This document shows positions 1 to 8,908 of a stretch of DNA of 64,000 bases, piece after piece. The translations under genes and the position numbers were made by a program. Under the pieces are notes generated by a model, which did not search any database, had not been told where the DNA came from, and saw only the letters and a list, made by a program, of their open reading frames with translations. Position 1 is the first letter of the stretch. Every line of letters begins with the position of its first letter. The stretch is from Sinosporangium siamense. GTDB taxonomy: Bacteria > Actinomycetota > Actinomycetes > Streptosporangiales > Streptosporangiaceae. The DNA lies in NCBI RefSeq assembly GCF_016863435.1, contig NZ_BOOW01000026.1, forward strand, positions 1 to 64,000, given 5' to 3'.

Positions 1-96
1 ATGCCAAGAGTCTCCTGTGGCACTTACCTTGGGTCAAATACTTGGCTAGTCTACTTACCGGTAGTCAGTTACGAACCGCCCAGGGGTTACCTCAGC

Positions 97-999
97 ATGT
101 TTGAACGCAGGAAAGTGTCTTATCAGTCATCCGGCATCCCGTGCGCGGGATATCTCTACCTGCCGGCCGAACGCCAGGCACGTGTCCCGTGCGTCGTGCT
201 CTGCCACGGGTTCAGCGGCACGATGGACCGCCTGTTCGCCTACGCCGAGCGCTTCGCCGCCGCCGGCCTCGCGGCGCTGGTGTTCGACTACCGCAACTTC
301 GGGGAAAGCGGCGGCACCCCCCGGCAACTCGTCGACATCCCCGGCCAGCAGGACGACCTTCGCGCCGCCGTCGCCTTCGCCCGCGGCCACGAGCAGATCG
401 ACCCCGGCCGGATCCTGCTATGGGGCAACTCCCTCGGCGGCGCCCACGTGATCTCCGTGGCGGCGGACGACCCCGCGATCGTGGCCGTGGTCGCGCAGAT
501 CCCCTACAACGGCTTCCCCAAACGCGTCGAAGGCCGGACCACCGGCCAGACCCTCCGCCTCCTGGCCGCCATCCTCTGGGACACGGTCCGCGGCAAACTG
601 GGCCTCCGGCCGTACTACATCCCCATGGTGGGCCGCCCCGGCGAACTCGCCGTCACCGCCACCCCCGAGGCCGACCAGCACATCCGCACCCTCACCGGCG
701 AGGACGGGCAGACTTTGTGGCGCAACAGCGTCGCCCCCCGCGCCTTCCTCCCCATGATGCGCTACCGCCCCGCCGACGCCGCCGCCCGCCTGACCCAGCC
801 ACTCCTCGTCTGCATCGCGGCCCACGACCGGGAAACCCCCGCAGAAACCACCCGCGCTCTGGCGGACCTCGCCCCCAAAGGCGAGCTGCGCGAGTATCCC
901 GGCACCCACTTCAGCTTCTACACCGACCCGGCCATCAAAGACCAAGTCACCACCGACCAGACAGCCTTCTTCCACCGCCATCTCCCACCCGCGCGGTGA
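97..999 (+). CDS. alpha/beta hydrolase (serine hydrolase, DLH/acylesterase-like)
   Basis: A 300-residue alpha/beta hydrolase, probably cytoplasmic because no signal peptide is visible. The oxyanion-loop stretch CHGFSG lies near residue 37. The nucleophile elbow GNSLGG (Ser in GxSxG) is near residue 115, an Asp in AAHDRETP near 246, and the final His in PGTHFS near 270, so the catalytic triad is complete. The reading frame is open to base 1, but I chose the ATG at 97 because AGGGG at 82-86 is a good ribosome binding site and family proteins begin just before this point. The substrate cannot be told from sequence; ester or dienelactone-like hydrolysis is the family norm. It stands alone: the next gene begins about 560 bases downstream in DNA of different composition. 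Confidence 0.85.
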   Translation: MFERRKVSYQSSGIPCAGYLYLPAERQARVPCVVLCHGFSGTMDRLFAYAERFAAAGLAALVFDYRNFGESGGTPRQLVDIPGQQDDLRAAVAFARGHEQIDPGRILLWGNSLGGAHVISVAADDPAIVAVVAQIPYNGFPKRVEGRTTGQTLRLLAAILWDTVRGKLGLRPYYIPMVGRPGELAVTATPEADQHIRTLTGEDGQTLWRNSVAPRAFLPMMRYRPADAAARLTQPLLVCIAAHDRETPAETTRALADLAPKGELREYPGTHFSFYTDPAIKDQVTTDQTAFFHRHLPPAR

Positions 1000-1556
1000 G
1001 CCGGCAGCAAGGGGCGGGCACGGGCCGACATGTCAGGCTTGTGCCGTACCGGCCTGAGGCCGTCGGGGAGGCGATTCACAGGTATCGGAGGCAGGCGGGC
1101 CAGACGGCTGCGGCCAGGAGGGGCGTGGTAGGCGGATCCACGCCGGTTACCGGCGGCAGGTGCGGGCGCCGGGGCAGGGGTGCTCCGGCGGTGTGCCGGT
1201 GGGCGCGGGGAATCCACCGATGCCTCCCAGCCGGTACCGCTGACCGCCTCCGACCAACCGGTGCCAGGCCCGGGGTGGGAGAGGTTCGAGGCAGGCCAGC
1301 CGGCGTTCGTCAGATCTCCACAATCCATACATCGATCGTGACCACGCTGATGCCTGACGTCAGCACACCTAAGAAACGGATTTCAATCCTTTCCGTCGGC
1401 AATAGTCGAAGGGGTGGGACCTCGATCGGTACTTCACTCAGATTGGAGGGCGGGAGCAGTAAGATCACCCGATTGCTTTACATGCCTTGTGGGTGATTTG
1501 TAGAGAGCACGGGAATCGCCTAGCATCTCCGCTTAGAGTCGCATGACCAGGCGCAG
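1000..1556. other. intergenic stretch, composition shift
   Basis: No gene is supported here. The left half is GC-rich like the surrounding chromosome; from about 1330 rightwards the DNA becomes visibly richer in A and T, marking the left edge of a compositional island that holds the next two genes and a transposase remnant. TTGCTT at 1473-1478 followed by TTTGTA at 1497-1502 is a weak promoter-like pair (18-base spacer) ahead of the next gene. No terminator hairpin or integration site was recognised. Confidence 0.4.
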
Positions 1557-2567
1557 GTGAGAATGTCTCGATATGGTTACGTAGTTTACTCGTTTCGTGT
1601 TCATCGTCGAGGCGAGAAGGTGGATTCTCTTCCTCTTGGGCAGCTGTCGGATGGTGTGGACGTGCTGCCCCTTTTGTATGGGCTCCTGCGCGGTCTGGAG
1701 GATCAATCCTTCACGGTAAAGGATAAATACCTTCGAGTTGATAAAGTCGCACCTTTGGGGCGAACGGTTCAATTCGAGGCTGTGGTGGGGCGAAGTGGTC
1801 AGACTTCGGAGATTATAGATCCAGACCACGATGAGGCCGTGGTCTTCACTCGAACCGGACGTCATATCGAAACGGGTCGTCGGCGCGGGATGATTGTCGC
1901 GCCTTCTCATTCACGCGTAGGTCTACTTATTCTTGAAGTCTACGGGCGTTCCGGTGCAAAGACACTGCTGTCTCTCGCTCTGAAGAGAGGCTTGCTGAAG
2001 CACTCCAACCACGTGTTAGACGTCGAAGCGGTGGTTGACGAGTCGGCCCTAGAAGAGTATATCAAGCAAGCGAACGTTCGCGCAGTCACTCTGCGTCGCG
2101 TCGGACTACCTACAGATATCGCCGAGGCGGTAAGTGTGGGGCAGGTAGACGCTGGTAAGGGACAGCTTGAACTCCGGATAACACCGGGCCGTATTAAGCA
2201 ATTTCAGCGAAATCTGATCTCGCGGTTGCGTGGCGACGATGGTGCTCGACGGAGACTATTGCAAGTGGGAGGGCTTGAGTTCAGTGAGTTGAGCATGAGT
2301 ATGGACATCGGCGACCGTAAGACGACTCTTATGGTCACAGCAGATCGCATCCCAAGCTTCATCTATGATCTCGGTGGCACACGTCTAAGTGATGAGAAGT
2401 TCTTCGGTGAGGTCAAGAGTGGGGCGGTGGAGATCGGTGCAGCCCTCGGCATGATTGTCGGTGCTGGATGGGATGCTGGGGAGTGGTCAGTGGAGAGTCT
2501 GTCTGAGCTCCTGCTACTTCCCGTGGAGGTAACTCCGGATGATGATGGAGAACTCGTCGCAGAGTAA
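1557..2567 (+). CDS. unknown soluble protein, first gene of a two-gene unit
   Basis: A protein of about 336 residues that I do not recognise. It has no signal peptide, membrane segment or nucleotide-binding motif. The N-terminus (MSRYGYVVYSFRV) is strand-rich; the middle carries basic helices, and the C-terminal third ends in an acidic tail (PDDDGE). The start is either GTG 1557 (AGG at 1549-1551) or ATG 1563. Base and codon use are clearly less GC-biased than in the neighbouring genes, with many A/T third positions, which suggests horizontal transfer. The stop lies 29 bases inside the next gene, so the two are almost certainly translated together. By context (two-gene cassette, foreign composition, membrane partner, adjacent transposase debris) it could be the sensor or regulator of a defence or toxin-like pair, but that is inference. 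Confidence 0.7.
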   Translation: MRMSRYGYVVYSFRVHRRGEKVDSLPLGQLSDGVDVLPLLYGLLRGLEDQSFTVKDKYLRVDKVAPLGRTVQFEAVVGRSGQTSEIIDPDHDEAVVFTRTGRHIETGRRRGMIVAPSHSRVGLLILEVYGRSGAKTLLSLALKRGLLKHSNHVLDVEAVVDESALEEYIKQANVRAVTLRRVGLPTDIAEAVSVGQVDAGKGQLELRITPGRIKQFQRNLISRLRGDDGARRRLLQVGGLEFSELSMSMDIGDRKTTLMVTADRIPSFIYDLGGTRLSDEKFFGEVKSGAVEIGAALGMIVGAGWDAGEWSVESLSELLLLPVEVTPDDDGELVAE

Positions 2568-3087
2568 GTTCTCGGTAGTCGGCCTTATCGTTGATCACTA
2601 CGGGACTTTCCGTAACTATCAAAGCGGTAAACTTAGTCCAGTTGACTATATGGTCTATCTGGGGATCCCGGCGGCTATGTCGGTGGGCGCATGGGTTATG
2701 AGACTTAAGGCGGGCAATGTACAGGAACTGCTCGCGGCTGTGGCTATTCTAACTGGACTGATTTTTGGCGTTTTCGTTCTGATTTTCGATTTGTCCATGA
2801 GGGCCGCCGGTGCGACGGATTCTTTGCAGCGAATCCGGGTGAGTAGGCTCGTGGAAGAGTTGAGGGCGAACGTCTCCTATGCGGTTCTGCTTGGGGTGCT
2901 GTTGACTGCTACTCTCTCTGGAATAATTATGTTTGGAGTTGAAGCAGGGCGGCCTGTAAATCGGGAGCTGACCGCATTGGTTATATTTCTGGGCAGTCAG
3001 TTACTGCTGACCATTTTGATGATATTGAAGCGTGTGCGTGCTACATTTAGAAGCTTTTATGTGCAATATGAGGAGAAGATTCCATAG
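2539..3087 (+). CDS. four-helix membrane protein, partner of the upstream gene
   Basis: A 182-residue integral membrane protein with two pairs of hydrophobic helices: roughly residues 40-55, 64-86, 113-134 and 145-164. A short charged loop with IRVSRLVEELRANV separates the two pairs, and a basic tail (KRVRATFRS) follows the last helix. The start is well placed: GGAGGT at 2525-2530 lies eight bases before ATG 2539, inside the end of the upstream gene, and the 29-base overlap implies translational coupling. Composition is AT-rich like its partner. The 2+2 helix plan resembles small S-4TM or SLATT-type membrane effectors of bacterial conflict systems, but no diagnostic motif is visible, so this is only a shape similarity. 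Confidence 0.7.
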   Translation: MMMENSSQSKFSVVGLIVDHYGTFRNYQSGKLSPVDYMVYLGIPAAMSVGAWVMRLKAGNVQELLAAVAILTGLIFGVFVLIFDLSMRAAGATDSLQRIRVSRLVEELRANVSYAVLLGVLLTATLSGIIMFGVEAGRPVNRELTALVIFLGSQLLLTILMILKRVRATFRSFYVQYEEKIP

Positions 3088-3213
3088 ATTATGGAATCGC
3101 TGTCGCGCGCATATGCAGCAATGTGTGGCAGACATTCGCTGAGGTGAGCTGGTTGCAGGGGATTGCTGGCAACACCTGGGGATGCGCGGGGGAGTCCTTT
3201 CTAGTGCTGCACA

Positions 3214-3232
3214 CTGCCCCTAGTTGGGGCAG
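3214..3232 (+). terminator. possible terminator of the two-gene unit
   Basis: A 7-bp perfect stem CTGCCCC/GGGGCAG with a 5-base loop, 126 bases after the membrane-protein stop. It has no T-tract, as is common in actinomycetes. Confidence 0.35.
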
Positions 3233-3285
3233 GTGCTCAACAAGGCCACTTAGGCAAGGAAGTATCTCATCCTCGATGGAGGCCT

Positions 3286-3845
3286 AGTGTCGCGCGTCTG
3301 AAAGTCATCGTCCTGGCGATGCGCTCGAAGATCGTGCTGGGGTGCGCGGACGGCAAGAACAACATCGAGATTGCCGAGGAGTTGCGCATTCATCGGAACA
3401 CGGTCTCCGAGGGCTGTACCACAACCCGTCCTGAGCGGACGGTGGTGTTGTGTGGACGAGAAGTCCCAGATCCAAACGCTGGACTGCTCGCAACCGGTGC
3501 TGCCGATGATTCCGGGCATGCCCGAGCGCCGGACCCACGACTATGTGCGCAACGGCATCACCAGCCTGTTCGCTGCGTTTAACGTCGTCGGTGGGACCGT
3601 CATCGGCGACCTGTACTGTCGAGCCGCGGAGATCAGAACGCTCCTGATCGCCATCGACAAGACCGTTCCGGCAGATCTGGACATCCGTCTGATCTGTGAC
3701 GACTACGGCACCCACAAGACCCCGGCCGCCAAGGCGCGGCTATCGCGCCATCCCCGGTTCCGCGTGCACTTCACCCCGACCCGCTCCTCCTGGATCAACC
3801 AGGTCGAGCGCGGTTCGGCTTCCTGTGTTCTTCATAAACACCTCG
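3286..3845 (+). pseudogene. IS630-family transposase remnant (deleted and frameshifted)
   Basis: The debris of an IS630/Tc1-type DDE transposase. The first frame encodes the N-terminal helix-turn-helix stretch (SKIVLGCADGKNN then IAEELRIHRNTV). It then jumps directly to the segment before the first catalytic Asp, so roughly 100 codons have been lost. Around 3455 a single-base change shifts the frame; the second frame continues with VDEKSQIQ, LICDDYGTHKTP and SSWINQVER, which carry the three acidic catalytic positions. The C-terminal end after that motif is also lost. It cannot make a working transposase. No terminal inverted repeats were recognised. It marks past insertion next to the AT-rich two-gene unit. 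Confidence 0.85.
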
Positions 3846-4245
3846 CCCGCGAGCGGGGCCGGGATTTGAGTGACCCATGTGGACTAGATCATGTTGGGCC
3901 GAGGTGGGGTTTGGTGGTTAGCAGCGGAGTGACCGACTGGAACGCGGTCAAGTGGAACATGCCGGTGGCGGCGACGTCTCTTGCCGGAAGTCCCCCGATG
4001 GGCGGGACGCTTGAGCAACTGGTCTGCGCCTGGCCGGTGCGGGTGTGCGTCCCGTCCGGCACGAAGCAGCGCGTATCTGCCACCTTCGCCTACCGCAGAA
4101 CCCGGCTCCAAGTTTGGCGAACGTCTCGCGTCGCGCGGGTGGCTCAGGTCGAGCCATCCCCGGCCTGGGTGAGGGGGCCAGTAGAGCCGTCGAATCCAGC
4201 CTGGCCCTGGAGATTGGTTCGGCGAGCAGACGAAGGTGACGGACT
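3846..4245. other. gene-free spacer between transposase debris and NRPS
   Basis: About 400 bases where short frames are open on both strands but none has a recognisable protein, a convincing start or a ribosome binding site. It probably holds decayed mobile-element flanks. I see no attachment site or repeat. Confidence 0.4.
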
Positions 4246-7200
4246 TCAGGGCAGGTGTTCCAGATAGAGGGCGAGGAGGTCGCGGCCGGACGGGGGTGGT
4301 GTGACGCCGCCGTGGGCGACGGCGGCGTCGGTGGCGGTGCAGTCGAAGTGCGGACGGGTCCACGTGGGGGTTTCGGTGGGCAGGGTTGGGGCGAAGGGGG
4401 CGATCGGAAGTTCCTCGCCCGCGTCGAGTCGTCTCATCACCTCGGCGTGCCACACGGGCCAGGGGGCCAGGTCGGTTGAGGTGGCCTCGGCGATGTCGGC
4501 GTAAGTAACGGTCGCTCCGTTGAAGTAGTGGAAGTCGCCGTCTGCTGCAGGGCCGGTTACCAGGTAGGCGATGGCGGCGGAGACGTGGTCGACGGGGGAG
4601 AGGTCCTCCGCGAAGGGAAGGTCGGGGGTCATGCCGAGCCGTACGACGGTGGCCAGGAGCCGGTTGAAGTAGTCGTCCCGGTTGCCGTGCCCGGTCCGGC
4701 TGTCGCCCGCGATGCGGGCGGGGCGGTGGACCGTGGTGGGCAGGCCGCGTTCGCGGGCCGTCCGGACGAGGCGGTCGGCGACCCATTTGCTTTGGTTGTA
4801 GCCGTCGGTGAGGCCGGCGGGGTCGTCGGGGCGGTCGGCCTCGGTGATGGGGTCGCCGTACGGTGCGGAGCCGAGGAACACCCCGAGCGTGGAGATCAGG
4901 TGCACCGGGATCGGCCGCCCTGCGGTGGCGAGCCGGAGCACCGACAGGGTGCCGCCGACGTTGGCGGGCCGCAGGTGCTCGTACGGCTGAGCGAAGTTGA
5001 CCAGGCCCCCGTTGTGACAGATGACGTCCACCCGCTCGGCGAGGGCGTCGAACTCCGCGGCGGTCAGGCCGAGGCGGGGGGCGGTCAGGTCGCCGGGCAG
5101 CGCGGTGACGCGGTCGCGCGATCCGGTGACGCGGGCGTACACAGGGGAGGACCCGGCGGCGGAAGCGGACGCCCGGACGTCGGTGAGCCGGGTGCATGGC
5201 GGATCGGGGGTCACCAATCGGGCCCGCGCGTCGGCCTGGTTGCCGGCCCGGACGAGGCAGATCACCTCCGGCACTCCGCGTGCCAATAGCGCCGCCAGGA
5301 GGTGCCTCCCGAGGAATCCGGTGGCCCCGGTCAGCAGGACGCTGCGTGGCGGGTCCGCGGGTGTCCTCAGACGCGTGCGGGGGTGAACAGGGCGCTGCCG
5401 TACATCGCCCGGGTGAAGAGGGCGCGTCCGTACATCGTCCGGGTCAAGCGGGCGTTGCCCTACATTGTCAGGGTGAGCGAGGTGTGGCCGTACATCGTCA
5501 GGCAGCCTGGCCTCGGCCACGAGATCGGGCCCCTCCAAAGACGAGGTTGCCCCAGCCGTGATAAGCGCCGCCAGTTCGGCGAGGTCGGCCGTCTCGAACA
5601 GCGACCGCAGCGGCAAGGTGACGCCGAAGCGCCGGTTGACCCGCGCCAGCACGGGCCCGGCGAGCAGCGAATGCCCGCCCAGCCCGAAGAAGTCGTCGTG
5701 CCGCCCCACCCGCCCCGGCGGGAGCCGCAGGGCGTCGGCCCACAACGCGGCCAGCTCGGTCTCGACCGGCCCTGTGGGCGGGGCAGTGGAGGCCGGCTGA
5801 GGAGGCTGCACCGGCGCGGGCAGCCGGCGGTAGTCCACCTTGCCGTGCGGGGTGAGCGGCAGCCGGTCCAGCCACACGAACACGCCCGGGATCATGGGAT
5901 CGGGCAGCCGTTCCCGCAGGAACGCCCGCACCTCCACCTGCTCCCGCCCCACCACGTAGGCCGTGAGCGAGCCGGACCCGGCGACTACGGCTGCCGCCCG
6001 CACGTCGGGGTGTGCGACGAGGGCGGCCTCCACTTCGCCTAGTTCGACGCGGTGCCCGCGGATCTTCACCTGGCGGTCGGTGCGTCCGAGGAACTCCAGG
6101 GTGCCGCCGGGGCGCCGCCGGGCCAGGTCGCCCGTGCGATACATCCGGGCGCCCGGTTCGGAGCCGAACGGGTCGGGGGTGAACCGCCGCGCGGTGAGCG
6201 CCCGGTCGTTGAGATAGCCGCGGGCCAGGCACGAGCCGCCGAGGTAGAGCTCGCCCGGCGTGCCGGCGGGCGCGAGCCGCCCCGCCGCGTCCAGCACATA
6301 TGCCTTGACGTGCGGCAGCGGCAGCCCGATGGGCAGGTGGGCGGGTGAGCCGCACTCCTCGCCGTTCACCGTGCGGTAGACGGTCGCGCACACGGTGGCC
6401 TCGGTCGGGCCGTAATGGTTGTGGAGCGGGATGCGCCCGCCGGTCAGCCGCGCCCACGCGGCCACGGCGGTCATCGGCACGCTCTCCCCGCCGACCATGA
6501 CCTCCCGCAGCGGTGTCCCGCCGACCTGTTCCAGGCCCGCGGTCCAGTGCAGCCACAGTGCCGCCGGGGCGTCGATCGCGGTGATCCCGAGCCGCGCGCA
6601 GAAGGCCAGGGCGCCCGGACCGGTGAGGGAGGCGGGTGAGGGGTGCAGCACGAGCGCGCCGCCGCCGGTGAGGGCGGGGAACACGTCTCCCACGGACGCG
6701 TCGAAGGTCAGCGGAGGCAGCATGAACACCCGCTCGCCCGGGGCGAAGCATCCGTGCGCGTCCCGGAACGAGGCGGTGAGCAGCGCGAGCGTGGCGTGCG
6801 TGACCATCACCCCCTTGGGCCGCCCGGTCGAGCCGGAGGTGAACACGATGTAGGCGAGGTGGCCGGGCGGGACGTCCACGTCAGGGGGAAGGTCTGCCTC
6901 CTCCGTGCCCAACGTCAGCACATGCCCGGCATAACCGGATGGTCCGTCTCCGCCCGCGCTGACGAGGACGGGCGGATCGGCCTCCTTGAGCATGAGGGCG
7001 AGCCGTTCGCCGGGATGGGCCGGGTCGAGCGGCACGTAGGCGCAGCCGGCCTTGAGCACACCGAGGATCGCGACGACGGCGTCGGCCCCGGTCGGCAGCA
7101 GCACCGCGATCGGCGTCTCCGGCGCGAGCCCGAAGGCCCGCAACCGGTGGGCGAGATGGTTGGCCCGCCGATCCAGCTCCCCGTAGGTGAGGGTCGCCGC

Positions 7201-8610
7201 CTCGCCGAGTACGGCGGGAGCCGACGGATCGAGCCTGCTCCGCGCGGCCACCAGCTCGTGCACAAGAGGCCCGGGATCGCCGGGCACCGGACCGGTGAGG
7301 GCCAGGCGTTCGGTCTCGCTCAGCAGCGGCAGGTCCCACAGCCGGGTGCCAGGGTCGCCGCACAGCGCCGTCAGGATCCGCACGAGCTGCTCGGCGTAGG
7401 CGGCCACGGTGGCGGGCTCGTACAACTCGGTGGCGTAGTGGAACAGCAGCGCCGGCGCGGGCCCGGGATCGACCACGACCGTCAGGTCGAACCGCGCCGG
7501 GGCCGTCTCGACCAGGATCGGCTCGTGGCCGGGCCCGGCGTCCGGGTCCTCGGCGTTCATGACCAGCATGACCTGGAAGAGCGGGTTGTGGCCGAGGTCC
7601 CGTTTGGGGGCGGCCAGCTCCACGATGCGCTCGAAGGGGAACAGCTGATGGCCGAGCCCGTGGGCGACCGTGCGCCTGACCCGGCGCAGCGCCTCCCGCA
7701 CCGGCGGGTCGCCGGACAGGTCGGTGCGCAGCGCCAGCGTGTTGACGAACATCCCGACGGTGTTCTCGAAGTCGACCCGCCCCCGGTTCGTCACCGGCGA
7801 GCCGACCACGATGTCGCTCTCCCCGCTGTGCCGCAGCAGCAGCACCTTGAGCGCCGTGAGATACACCATGAACGGTGTGCACCGCTCACGGCGGCACAAC
7901 TCCCGGAGCGCGTCCGCGAAACCCGGCGGGAGCCGCAGGCGATGGCTGTCCCCGCGCAGGCTCGGCGCCGGCGGGCGGGGCCGGTCGGTGGGAAGCTCCA
8001 CCAGTTCGGGCGCGCCGGCGATCTGCGCGGTCCAGTAGGCCTCGTCCGCCGCCAGTGTGTCGCGATCGGCCAGCCAGGTGACATAGTCCGCGAACGGCGC
8101 CCCAGGTGCGGGCAACCGCGGCTCGGCCCCCCGGGCGAGCGCCTCATAACAGGTGAGCATGTCGCGTACGGCTATCGCCAGCGAAGGTCCGTCGCACACG
8201 ATGTGGTGCGCCGCCACGGCCAGCACGTCGCCGCCTTCCCCGCGCCGGATCAGCGCTACGCGCAGCAGCGGCGCACGATCCAGGTCGAAGGGCCGCCCCA
8301 CGACGTGCTCGATGACCGCGTTCATGGCGGCCTGGCCCCGGTCCGGGCCGAGGTCGTGCACCTCCACGGACACGTCGGCCCGCGCATGCACCACGGCGGC
8401 CGGACGCCCGTCGCTTTCGGCGATCGACGTGCGCAGGGCGTCGTGCCGGGCGACGGTCTCGCGCAGCGCCGCCGACAACGCGCCGATGTCGGCGGGCCCC
8501 GGGAGCGGCTGCACCTGCCAGACGAGATAGGTGGCTCCGCCGTAGCCCGCGCGTTCCAGGAACCACAGCCGGTGCTGGGCGGAGGTCAGCCCTATGGTGT
8601 CACGGTGCAT
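4246..8610 (-). CDS. single-module NRPS: condensation-adenylation-thiolation-thioester reductase
   Basis: A 1,454-residue one-module peptide synthetase. In order: condensation domain (about 5-430, active site HHIVCDG at 135-141); adenylation domain (about 440-950, with FTSGSTGRPKG, NHYGPTE, YRTGDLAR, GRTDRQVKIRG and the catalytic Lys in LTPHGKVDY); carrier domain (LGGHSLL, phosphopantetheine Ser near 978); a repeat linker; and a C-terminal Rossmann thioester reductase (TGATGFLG near 1096, catalytic YNQSK near 1271). The reductase should release the product as an aldehyde, or as an alcohol after a second reduction. Aligning the specificity pocket by eye with GrsA gives roughly D-A-G-D-M-G-H-V-C-K, which I cannot match to a known amino acid. 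The start at 8610 has GGAGGG five bases upstream; a start 45 bases earlier lacks one. No MbtH protein, tailoring enzyme, transporter or second module is adjacent, so it acts alone or with distant partners. Confidence 0.93.
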   Translation of the reverse strand: MHRDTIGLTSAQHRLWFLERAGYGGATYLVWQVQPLPGPADIGALSAALRETVARHDALRTSIAESDGRPAAVVHARADVSVEVHDLGPDRGQAAMNAVIEHVVGRPFDLDRAPLLRVALIRRGEGGDVLAVAAHHIVCDGPSLAIAVRDMLTCYEALARGAEPRLPAPGAPFADYVTWLADRDTLAADEAYWTAQIAGAPELVELPTDRPRPPAPSLRGDSHRLRLPPGFADALRELCRRERCTPFMVYLTALKVLLLRHSGESDIVVGSPVTNRGRVDFENTVGMFVNTLALRTDLSGDPPVREALRRVRRTVAHGLGHQLFPFERIVELAAPKRDLGHNPLFQVMLVMNAEDPDAGPGHEPILVETAPARFDLTVVVDPGPAPALLFHYATELYEPATVAAYAEQLVRILTALCGDPGTRLWDLPLLSETERLALTGPVPGDPGPLVHELVAARSRLDPSAPAVLGEAATLTYGELDRRANHLAHRLRAFGLAPETPIAVLLPTGADAVVAILGVLKAGCAYVPLDPAHPGERLALMLKEADPPVLVSAGGDGPSGYAGHVLTLGTEEADLPPDVDVPPGHLAYIVFTSGSTGRPKGVMVTHATLALLTASFRDAHGCFAPGERVFMLPPLTFDASVGDVFPALTGGGALVLHPSPASLTGPGALAFCARLGITAIDAPAALWLHWTAGLEQVGGTPLREVMVGGESVPMTAVAAWARLTGGRIPLHNHYGPTEATVCATVYRTVNGEECGSPAHLPIGLPLPHVKAYVLDAAGRLAPAGTPGELYLGGSCLARGYLNDRALTARRFTPDPFGSEPGARMYRTGDLARRRPGGTLEFLGRTDRQVKIRGHRVELGEVEAALVAHPDVRAAAVVAGSGSLTAYVVGREQVEVRAFLRERLPDPMIPGVFVWLDRLPLTPHGKVDYRRLPAPVQPPQPASTAPPTGPVETELAALWADALRLPPGRVGRHDDFFGLGGHSLLAGPVLARVNRRFGVTLPLRSLFETADLAELAALITAGATSSLEGPDLVAEARLPDDVRPHLAHPDNVGQRPLDPDDVRTRPLHPGDVRQRPVHPRTRLRTPADPPRSVLLTGATGFLGRHLLAALLARGVPEVICLVRAGNQADARARLVTPDPPCTRLTDVRASASAAGSSPVYARVTGSRDRVTALPGDLTAPRLGLTAAEFDALAERVDVICHNGGLVNFAQPYEHLRPANVGGTLSVLRLATAGRPIPVHLISTLGVFLGSAPYGDPITEADRPDDPAGLTDGYNQSKWVADRLVRTARERGLPTTVHRPARIAGDSRTGHGNRDDYFNRLLATVVRLGMTPDLPFAEDLSPVDHVSAAIAYLVTGPAADGDFHYFNGATVTYADIAEATSTDLAPWPVWHAEVMRRLDAGEELPIAPFAPTLPTETPTWTRPHFDCTATDAAVAHGGVTPPPSGRDLLALYLEHLP
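5380..5499 (-). repeat. four tandem 30-bp repeats coding a 10-residue linker repeat
   Basis: Four head-to-tail 30-bp units within the NRPS gene. They encode DDVRPHLAHP, DNVGQRPLDP, DDVRTRPLHP and GDVRQRPVHP between the carrier and reductase domains. The units stay in frame and vary by a few substitutions, so this is an expanded flexible spacer rather than a CRISPR or mobile repeat. Confidence 0.9.
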
Positions 8611-8908
8611 ATGAGCCCTCCGGCATCGGTCGCACGTCGTCCGGGGTGGATTCATAGTTAGTAAACTTTATTTCCAAATTTCAGCATTAGTCTCGCATGG
8701 GGCGCGATCGATGTCAGCCCCCCTGTTTCCCGCCCATAAAGGGAAATGTGCGGCTTCGCCAACACGCGCCCATCGCGTGAGAGCCCGACCTCGGCGGACG
8801 AGCTCCGGACCCCTCCCGGCCCCGGGCCGGCGGGCGGCTGGTGGGCCGCCGGCCGGCCGCGAGGCATCTCCGTCCGAGTGGCAACGCGTGCCTTTTACGC
8901 CCTGCCTC
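8611..8908. other. intergenic region upstream of the NRPS
   Basis: About 300 bases. Apart from the AT-rich promoter-like patch next to the NRPS, the rest is GC-rich with no gene, hairpin or repeat that I can support. Confidence 0.4.
8651..8677 (-). promoter_or_regulatory. candidate NRPS promoter
   Basis: On the minus strand TTGGAA (8672-8677) and TATGAA (8651-8656) are separated by 15 bases in an unusually AT-rich stretch. A start of transcription near 8644 would leave a 34-base leader that includes the GGAGGG site. The spacer is short, so this is tentative. Confidence 0.35.

Noticed and set aside
141-1496. A 451-codon frame overlapping the first hydrolase and the spacer
   Set aside because: Out of frame with a recognised hydrolase; the translation is Arg/Pro-rich without structure.
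5380-5499. Tandem repeats considered as a CRISPR array
   Set aside because: Units are directly adjacent without spacers and are in frame inside a coding gene; the arrays at 25180 and 26590 also lack spacers.
6643-8661. A 672-codon plus-strand frame opposite the NRPS
   Set aside because: Compositional artefact rich in Gly, Arg and Gln; the NRPS domains lie on the other strand.
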